NCBI GenBank assembly: GCA_018698735.1 | Contig: JABIPD010000104.1 | Location: forward strand, 1-9,294 | Reading direction: 5' to 3' | DNA length: 9,294 bases | From: Candidatus Jacksonbacteria bacterium | Lineage (GTDB): Bacteria > Patescibacteriota > Patescibacteriia > UBA9629 > GWA2-43-13 | Shown here: piece by piece, positions 6,074 through 9,294 of the stretch | Numbering within the stretch: position 1 is the first letter of the stretch | How the letters are laid out: the number at the start of each line of letters is the position of its first letter | Notes under the pieces: model-generated | What the model was told of the DNA's origin: nothing | The model's database searches: none | What the model saw: only the letters and a program-made list of their open reading frames with translations | Position numbers and translations under genes: made by a program

Positions 6074-6191
6074 TGTCATTGCGAGAATTTTATGCTTCCA
6101 AAATTCGAAGCAATCTTAAGCTCATCTCTTATCTAAATAATTGTCGTTCCCTAACGAGATTGCTTCGGTAGATGCATACCTCGCAATGACA
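6074..6191. repeat. Nested inverted repeat, copy 2 (TGTCATTGCG family)
   Basis: The outer 12-bp arms TGTCATTGCGAG (6074-6085) and CTCGCAATGACA (6180-6191) are perfect complements, and inner 11-bp arms CGAAGCAATCT (6106-6116) and AGATTGCTTCG (6157-6167) also pair. It shares both word pairs with the unit at 768-865, but the filler between them differs. It fills nearly the whole gap between the ebfC stop and the recR ATG, its right arm ending 7 bases before recR. In the shared transcript it would fold into a large hairpin close to the recR start codon and could affect recR translation or mRNA decay; that effect is inference. Confidence 0.9.
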
Positions 6192-6198
6192 AAGCAGT

Positions 6199-6807
6199 AT
6201 GCGCCATATCCCATCCGCGCTTGAAAAAGCGATGGAACAATTCGAAAAACTCCCAGGCATCGGCCCTAAAACGGCCGAGCGTTTTGTATTATATTTAATG
6301 AAGCGTCCAGAAGAAGAAATTTTCGCATTCACTGCTGCTCTTCGGGCATTAAAGGAAGGCGTTCATATCTGCCCGCAATGTTACAACTTTGCAGACAACG
6401 AAAACGAGCTATGTAGTATTTGTAGAAGCGGCAAACGAGACCCTAAAACTATTTGTGTGGTGGCAGAATCGAGCGATGTGGTGGCTATAGAAAACACCAG
6501 CGAATACCACGGGCATTATCATGTTCTTGGTGGCACATTAAGCCCTATCCACGGCATAACCCCAGAAAGACTTCGTATAGAACAACTTATAGAAAGAATT
6601 ACAAACCACGCTCCTAATGAAATTATTCTCGCATTAAACCCCGATGTTGACGGAGAGGCTACTTCGCTGTATCTTACCCGGTTGATTAAGCAGCACGCTG
6701 TTAAACTGTCACACCTTGCTCGAGGGTTACCAATGGGATCAGATCTCGACTATGCCGACGAAATAACCCTTAGCAACGCGCTCCACCATAGAAGGGAGAT
6801 ACACTAA
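6199..6807 (+). CDS. recR: Recombination mediator protein RecR, 202 aa
   Basis: RecR forms a clamp-like ring and works with RecO (and RecF) to load RecA on single-stranded DNA at gaps. All family parts are present in order: a helix-hairpin-helix with LPGIGPKTAERF (18-29); a four-cysteine zinc finger with Cys58, Cys61, Cys72 and Cys75; a Toprim domain from about 84 (TICVVAES) with the acidic motif NPDVDGEAT at 147-155; and the C-terminal signature LARGLPMGSDLDYADEITL (173-191). The length is standard. The chosen ATG leaves the usual short lead into the HhH, while the next Met (residue 12) would cut the conserved first helix. No Shine-Dalgarno is visible, and the palindromic repeat lies immediately upstream. 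Its stop overlaps the next gene by one base. Confidence 0.97.
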   Translation: MRHIPSALEKAMEQFEKLPGIGPKTAERFVLYLMKRPEEEIFAFTAALRALKEGVHICPQCYNFADNENELCSICRSGKRDPKTICVVAESSDVVAIENTSEYHGHYHVLGGTLSPIHGITPERLRIEQLIERITNHAPNEIILALNPDVDGEATSLYLTRLIKQHAVKLSHLARGLPMGSDLDYADEITLSNALHHRREIH

Positions 6808-7046
6808 TGGCGATTGAGCTTAGCGCCATAGAAGCCGCTCTTTACGAGAACGACGAAACCACTGCAGATGTTGTGTACAGGGTGATTGATGGCGATGATT
6901 GTTTAAACTGGGAGGCTTTTGCAGCTTCCTTCCAAGCTCCCCGCAACTCGCAACACCCCGCTGCTAAATGGTTTATCGAAACCAGCCGCCATTCCTATTA
7001 CCCGAACGGCAAAGATATTGTAGTAGCCCCAAAAAGCAACCTCTAA
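6807..7046 (+). CDS. Unrecognised 79-aa protein translationally coupled to recR
   Basis: I do not recognise this protein. Its ATG shares one base with the recR stop (TAATG), and GGGAG at 6794-6798, inside the last recR codons, lies 8 bases before it, so translation is probably coupled. The product is acidic in its first half (ALYENDETTADVVYRVIDGDD) and has an aromatic, His- and Pro-containing second half (HPAAKWFIETSRHSYYPNGK). It has one Cys, no signal peptide and no membrane segment. An intrinsic terminator follows two bases after the stop, so it ends the dnaB-ebfC-recR group. Tight coupling suggests a link with RecR or a conserved passenger, but no function can be stated. Confidence 0.7.
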   Translation: MAIELSAIEAALYENDETTADVVYRVIDGDDCLNWEAFAASFQAPRNSQHPAAKWFIETSRHSYYPNGKDIVVAPKSNL

Positions 7047-7047
7047 C

Positions 7048-7081
7048 CCACCACTGATTGTTTGTTTCTCTGGTGGTTTTT
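7048..7081 (+). terminator. Intrinsic terminator ending the recR group
   Basis: CCACCA (7048-7053) pairs with TGGTGG (7071-7076) across a 17-base loop, followed by five T (7077-7081). It begins just after the TAA of the 79-residue gene. The stem is short and the loop large, so efficiency may be moderate. Confidence 0.65.
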
Positions 7082-7087
7082 CGTATC

Positions 7088-7123
7088 AAAAAACCGCCTG
7101 GCGAGTTAGGCTCTGCCAGACGG
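7088..7123 (-). terminator. Intrinsic terminator of the 125-residue gene
   Basis: On the minus strand, CCGTCTGGC pairs with GCCAGGCGG (one G-U pair), extended inside the loop by GAG and CTC, and is followed by six T. It lies about 30 bases after the TAG stop at 7155. Only six bases separate it from the plus-strand terminator of the recR group, so the two convergent units are insulated back-to-back. Confidence 0.85.
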
Positions 7124-7154
7124 GATCATAGGACGAAAACGTCGCCCTAGGCTA

Positions 7155-7532
7155 CTAGACACTGTAGGTTCCTAGCTCTAATGGAGTCACAAGATGGGCG
7201 ACTGCTCGTGGATAGTCTTCGAAAAACCACGAATACTCCCTAACGAGCATAGAAACATCTGCTCTGCTCCGGGGCTCAAATCGGACGAGCACCAATGAGA
7301 CGCTCTCTTGGGGATCATTCCTCATTTGAACTCTCATGAAGAGATGCTCAAAGACGATTTCCCCGCTGTCAGATGATCGATCCCACCCAACAACAGTAAC
7401 ACTGTCTTGAGAGGCACGCTCTATCAGGAACGGCTGCCTTAGATGATTTGCAGAGAGCATAACCGTATCCGAAAGAACGTCCATCATGGCCTCTTGTATC
7501 GCGTCTCCCAACCCGAGACTTTTCACTGCCAT
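7155..7532 (-). CDS. Unrecognised 125-aa protein
   Basis: I do not recognise this protein. It starts MAVKSLGLGDAIQEAMMDVL and has an N-terminal helical stretch, then alternating hydrophobic strands (DSVTVVGWDRSS, GEIVFEHLFMRVQM, VSLVLVRFEPRS) and an aromatic C-terminal part (REYSWFFEDYPRAVAHL). This suggests a compact soluble alpha/beta fold. There is no signal peptide, membrane segment or Cys. An excellent AAGGAG Shine-Dalgarno (7545-7540) lies 7 bases before the ATG, unlike the core genes around it, and the gene has its own terminator. Base composition is somewhat richer in GC than in the neighbouring housekeeping genes. It lies downstream of rplU on the same strand, but a strong terminator separates them, so it should have its own promoter, which I could not place. 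It is probably an accessory gene. Confidence 0.75.
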   Translation of the reverse strand: MAVKSLGLGDAIQEAMMDVLSDTVMLSANHLRQPFLIERASQDSVTVVGWDRSSDSGEIVFEHLFMRVQMRNDPQESVSLVLVRFEPRSRADVSMLVREYSWFFEDYPRAVAHLVTPLELGTYSV

Positions 7533-7608
7533 GGATCTTCTCCTTCCCTGTTGAGTAGTTTATTCCTCATCAGTGAATTTCATGTGTACACAATACGCTA
7601 CCTACCTT

Positions 7609-7662
7609 ATTTTGATTATAAAAAAATAGCTCATAGCTGAGCCATTCTTTTATAATCAAAAT
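7609..7662 (-). terminator. 54-bp palindrome acting as terminator of rplU
   Basis: The outer arms ATTTTGATTATAAAA (7609-7623) and TTTTATAATCAAAAT (7648-7662) are perfect complements. Inside them AATAGCTCA and TGAGCCATT pair with one mismatch (a G-U in the minus-strand RNA) around the loop TAGC. On the minus strand the inner GC-containing hairpin is followed by seven U, the normal intrinsic terminator form, starting a few bases after the rplU stop. The near-perfect symmetry means the plus strand could form the hairpin as well. The stem is unusually long for a simple terminator. Confidence 0.8.
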
Positions 7663-7667
7663 TTGTC

Positions 7668-7982
7668 TTATGCGGAAATTTTATCGATTCGGATTTGGGT
7701 TTTGTGCTGTCTATGACCCTGAACTTTATGATACCGAGATTTAGATTTAAATTTCTCTACCCGAACCTTTTTATCACGAGCATGCCCAACAACAGTAGCC
7801 TGTACTTTTACGCCAGACACGAGTGGGGTTCCTACGGTAACTTTAGAGCCATCTTCTTCTGCTACTAAAAGTGGTTCGAATTCAACTTTTTCGTTTTCGG
7901 CTTGTGGAAGTTTCTCTATAGAAATGGTTTTTCCTTCTTCTACCTGATACTGCTTTCCGCCGGTTTTTATTACTGCAAACAT
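7668..7982 (-). CDS. rplU: Ribosomal protein bL21, 104 aa
   Basis: This is a large-subunit protein that binds 23S rRNA. The start MFAVIKTGGKQYQVEEGKTI is the family's hallmark N-terminus. The middle carries the VTVGTPLVSGVKVQATVV strand region, and the C-terminal basic part (KVRVEKFKSKSRYHKVQGHRQHKTQIRIDKI) holds the GHRQ-x-x-T RNA-binding signature. Length is normal. In most bacteria rplU is followed directly by rpmA (bL27); here a terminator and an unrelated gene follow, so rpmA must lie elsewhere or be missing. A good promoter lies about 40 bases upstream. The leader is about 30 bases without a clear Shine-Dalgarno and with no visible autoregulatory structure. Confidence 0.98.
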   Translation of the reverse strand: MFAVIKTGGKQYQVEEGKTISIEKLPQAENEKVEFEPLLVAEEDGSKVTVGTPLVSGVKVQATVVGHARDKKVRVEKFKSKSRYHKVQGHRQHKTQIRIDKISA

Positions 7983-8018
7983 ATCTTTAAGCTAATCTTT
8001 ACTATAAACAACGTGAGT

Positions 8019-8047
8019 ACTATACAACAGCCCCTTATTTTAGTCAA
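8019..8047 (-). promoter_or_regulatory. Sigma70-type promoter of rplU
   Basis: On the minus strand, TTGACT (8047-8042, 5 of 6) and TATAGT (8024-8019, 5 of 6) are separated by exactly 17 bp. Transcription would start near 8012, about 30 bases before the rplU ATG. A second TATAGT lies closer to the gene (8004-7999) and could be an alternative -10, but it has no well-spaced -35. This is the strongest promoter-like site in the window. Confidence 0.75.
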
Positions 8048-8078
8048 GAATATCCGATAATGGAAAATGTACTCAACG

Positions 8079-8173
8079 AAGTGCGATTTTGTAGAGACGT
8101 ATCGGTGATACGTCTTGCATACAAACTGGAAAAGACGCATTACCAATGCGTCTCTACAGAATTCAAGGCACTT
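8079..8173. repeat. Palindromic repeat of the GTAGAGACG type with two inner hairpins
   Basis: The outer arms TGTAGAGACG (8090-8099) and CGTCTCTACA (8149-8158) are perfect complements, extended outward by AAGTGC (8079-8084) and GCACTT (8168-8173). Inside are two tight 8-bp hairpins with 3-base loops: GACGTATC-GGT-GATACGTC (8096-8114) and GACGCATT-ACC-AATGCGTC (8134-8152). The unit could fold either as one large stem or as two small ones. Repeats built on GTAGAGACG and CGTCTCTAC are known from cyanobacteria and other phyla as non-coding mobile palindromes. Only one copy is in this window, and no ORF is supported inside. Confidence 0.8.
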
Positions 8174-8185
8174 TAATGCAGACCA

Positions 8186-8260
8186 TCCCTCCGTCCCTTC
8201 CTTCTAAAGGAGCAGGATATGCATTTTCTCCTCCTTGCATAGGGGGAGATTAAGAGGGGG
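8186..8260. repeat. C-rich/G-rich imperfect palindrome
   Basis: The left part is pyrimidine-rich with a small perfect hairpin TCCTT-CTA-AAGGA (8199-8211). The right part pairs CTCCTCC (8228-8234) with GGGGGAG (8242-8248), and TATGCA (8218-8223) with TGCATA (8236-8241). It ends with a purine block, AGATTAAGAGGGGG. The words GGGGGAGATTAAGAGGGGG are typical of a palindromic repeat I have seen scattered in many environmental bacterial genomes. No second copy is present here, so the limits are approximate. Confidence 0.45.
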
Positions 8261-8270
8261 TTATTCTAAT

Positions 8271-8312
8271 GCCAAAAATAAACGGCTCACGTGATGAGCC
8301 GTTTATTTTGGC
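8271..8312 (-). terminator. Strong terminator hairpin upstream of the rplU promoter region
   Basis: GCCAAAAATAAACGGCTCA (8271-8289) and TGAGCCGTTTATTTTGGC (8295-8312) are complementary except for one extra A, with a 5-base loop. A GC core flanked by A- and T-rich arms can terminate in either direction. The only gene running into it is the one ending at 8398 on the minus strand, 85 bases away, for which the minus-strand stem is followed by a T-rich stretch. The bases from 8313 to 8397 hold only a small hairpin (AGCAACGTTC with GAACGCTGCT, 8375-8399) at the stop of that gene. Confidence 0.75.
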
Positions 8313-8397
8313 TAATTTTGGCAAAGAAAAGAAGCGCATGTACTCAGATGTACAGAGGCGCCTCAAGGGGTTGGAGCAACGTTCCGCGTGAACGCTG

Positions 8398-9294
8398 CTA
8401 TTTCAGGATCACCATGCGTCGCATCTCGGAGTACTGCCCGGCTTCGATGCCGTAGAAGTATACTCCGCTGCTAACGCGTTCGCCGATTTCGTTCGTGCCG
8501 TCCCAGTAAGCTGCGGCATCGCGGCTGCGATACTCACCAGCTTCGTGATGGCCGAGGTCGATTTGGCGAACTCGTTGGCCGTTCGGTCGGTAGACCGAGA
8601 TCGTCACGTCCGACGCTTCGCTAAGCTCGAACGGAATCCAGGTTTCCGGGTTGAACGGGTTGGGGTAGTTCTGCATCAGCCGCGGCTGCGCCGGAACCAC
8701 CGTATGGACTGGCCGCTGGTCACCAAGCAACAAGCGCTGCAGGTGGTTGCTCCAGCTCGTATCCGGCAGGTTGCGGAAGGCGTCTTCGACGTCGACCACA
8801 CTTGCCGTATCGAGCGAGGGTGCAGCTAGACTGACCAGATTGGCCCAGTTTTCGCCATCCATCGACAACACGTCTGATTCGCTTGCGATCACGATGAACG
8901 CATCCCCTAGTCCGGAGAGCGCACCACCGCCTTCATTCGCAAGCACCAGTTCGCCATGCCACTCGGAGAGCACTCGTTGAATCGAAGGAGACAACGAGTA
9001 CCAATCACCCGCCTGGATGATCGGACCAAAGCGAGGCGCGCCGACGAAGTTGATCCCCGCGTCTAAACGCACTTCGACTGGAATCGCCGTTCCCTCTAGT
9101 TCGAGGTCCATAGGCGACTTCATGTTGGCAGCGAATGACCGACCCGCGATGAGCAGGTCCGGATGCTCCGCAGCATGTTGGAAGACGCCGGCTTCGAGAA
9201 GCACCAACTGAGTCAGGCCCTCGAAGAGGTACTGCTCCAGATCTGATACAGTCCAGCCATTGTCAACCGCCACGTGGAACATGTTGAGACCGAC
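8398..9294 (-). CDS. C-terminal part of a secreted protein with a T9SS/FlgD-like sorting domain (5' end outside window)
   Basis: The frame is open to the window edge, giving the last 298 residues of a longer protein. The final 95 or so residues form an immunoglobulin-like C-terminal module. It starts with NYPNPFNPETWIPFELSEA (209-227), continues with a VTISVYRPNGQRVRQIDLG strand pair and a YWDGTNEIGERVSSGVYFY turn, and ends MRRMVILK. This is the pattern of type IX secretion sorting domains and of the FlgD Ig-like fold, and the NPFNPETWIP wording is one I associate with Poribacteria-like phyla. The preceding part has hydrophobic strand-rich segments (DAGINFVGAPRF, DAFIVIASE) that I cannot assign. 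Such proteins are exported and anchored outside the cell. A 60-base sample (8521-8580) is 37/60 G+C, against 17/60 in a sample of dnaB (4381-4440). This suggests transfer or a chimeric contig. Confidence 0.88.
   Translation of the reverse strand, partial: VGLNMFHVAVDNGWTVSDLEQYLFEGLTQLVLLEAGVFQHAAEHPDLLIAGRSFAANMKSPMDLELEGTAIPVEVRLDAGINFVGAPRFGPIIQAGDWYSLSPSIQRVLSEWHGELVLANEGGGALSGLGDAFIVIASESDVLSMDGENWANLVSLAAPSLDTASVVDVEDAFRNLPDTSWSNHLQRLLLGDQRPVHTVVPAQPRLMQNYPNPFNPETWIPFELSEASDVTISVYRPNGQRVRQIDLGHHEAGEYRSRDAAAYWDGTNEIGERVSSGVYFYGIEAGQYSEMRRMVILK

Noticed and set aside
1..7982. Alternative genetic code (UGA as Gly or Trp)
   Set aside because: The genes examined end at sensible places with standard stops, and no conserved motif needs an in-frame UGA.
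7983..8018. Autoregulatory leader structure of the bL21 mRNA
   Set aside because: The leader is only about 30 bases and I see no stable stem in it.
8079..8260. CRISPR array
   Set aside because: The palindromes are of different types and are not repeated at regular spacing; no spacer-like units and no cas genes are present.
8545..8829. 94-codon plus-strand frame opposite the sorting-domain protein
   Set aside because: It is a shadow frame caused by the high GC content of the real minus-strand gene, and it has no start signals.

Overview
The window looks like a piece of a small-genome bacterium, plausibly of the Candidate Phyla Radiation (Patescibacteria). The reasons are AT-rich housekeeping genes, starts mostly without Shine-Dalgarno sites and sometimes almost abutting a -10 box, a tRNA gene without an encoded CCA, and short palindromic repeats in the gaps. 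There is no rRNA or other decisive marker, so the phylum is an inference. Genes read with the standard code, with no sign of UGA recoding.

Layout from left to right. The minus strand carries the first 250 codons of aspS (aspartyl-tRNA synthetase), cut by the window edge. Just upstream of its start lies the first copy of a nested inverted repeat. Next is a compact expression unit on the plus strand for an unrecognised 71-residue protein: TTGACA promoter, strong Shine-Dalgarno and U-tract terminator. It converges on a P2-type, Ca2+-ATPase-like cation pump on the minus strand. Upstream of the pump is tRNA-Lys(UUU), then a broken 5' half of the same tRNA gene with a 47-nt insert in its D-loop.

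The plus strand then carries replication and repair genes: dnaB (replicative helicase, preceded by a perfect 9-bp DnaA box and a near-leaderless promoter), a YbaB/EbfC nucleoid protein, a second copy of the nested repeat, recR, and a 79-residue unknown gene overlapping the recR stop by one base. A terminator closes this group. It is followed back-to-back by the terminator of a 125-residue unknown gene on the minus strand, then rplU (ribosomal protein bL21) on the minus strand with a good sigma70-type promoter and a 54-bp palindromic terminator. No rpmA follows rplU.

The 415 bases between rplU and the last gene hold no gene that I can support. They contain the rplU promoter, two palindromic repeats and a strong terminator. 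The last 0.9 kb is the 3' end of a large, visibly GC-richer gene for a secreted protein with a type IX-secretion-like/FlgD-like C-terminal domain (NYPNPFNPE motif), of a kind I associate with Poribacteria and similar phyla. It fits poorly with the rest and suggests horizontal transfer or a chimeric contig joined in the repeat-rich gap.

I did not find a clear new multi-gene system. The features most worth a second look are the interrupted tRNA copy, the DnaA box before dnaB, the contrast between core genes lacking Shine-Dalgarno sites and small orphan genes that have them, and the foreign-looking right end.
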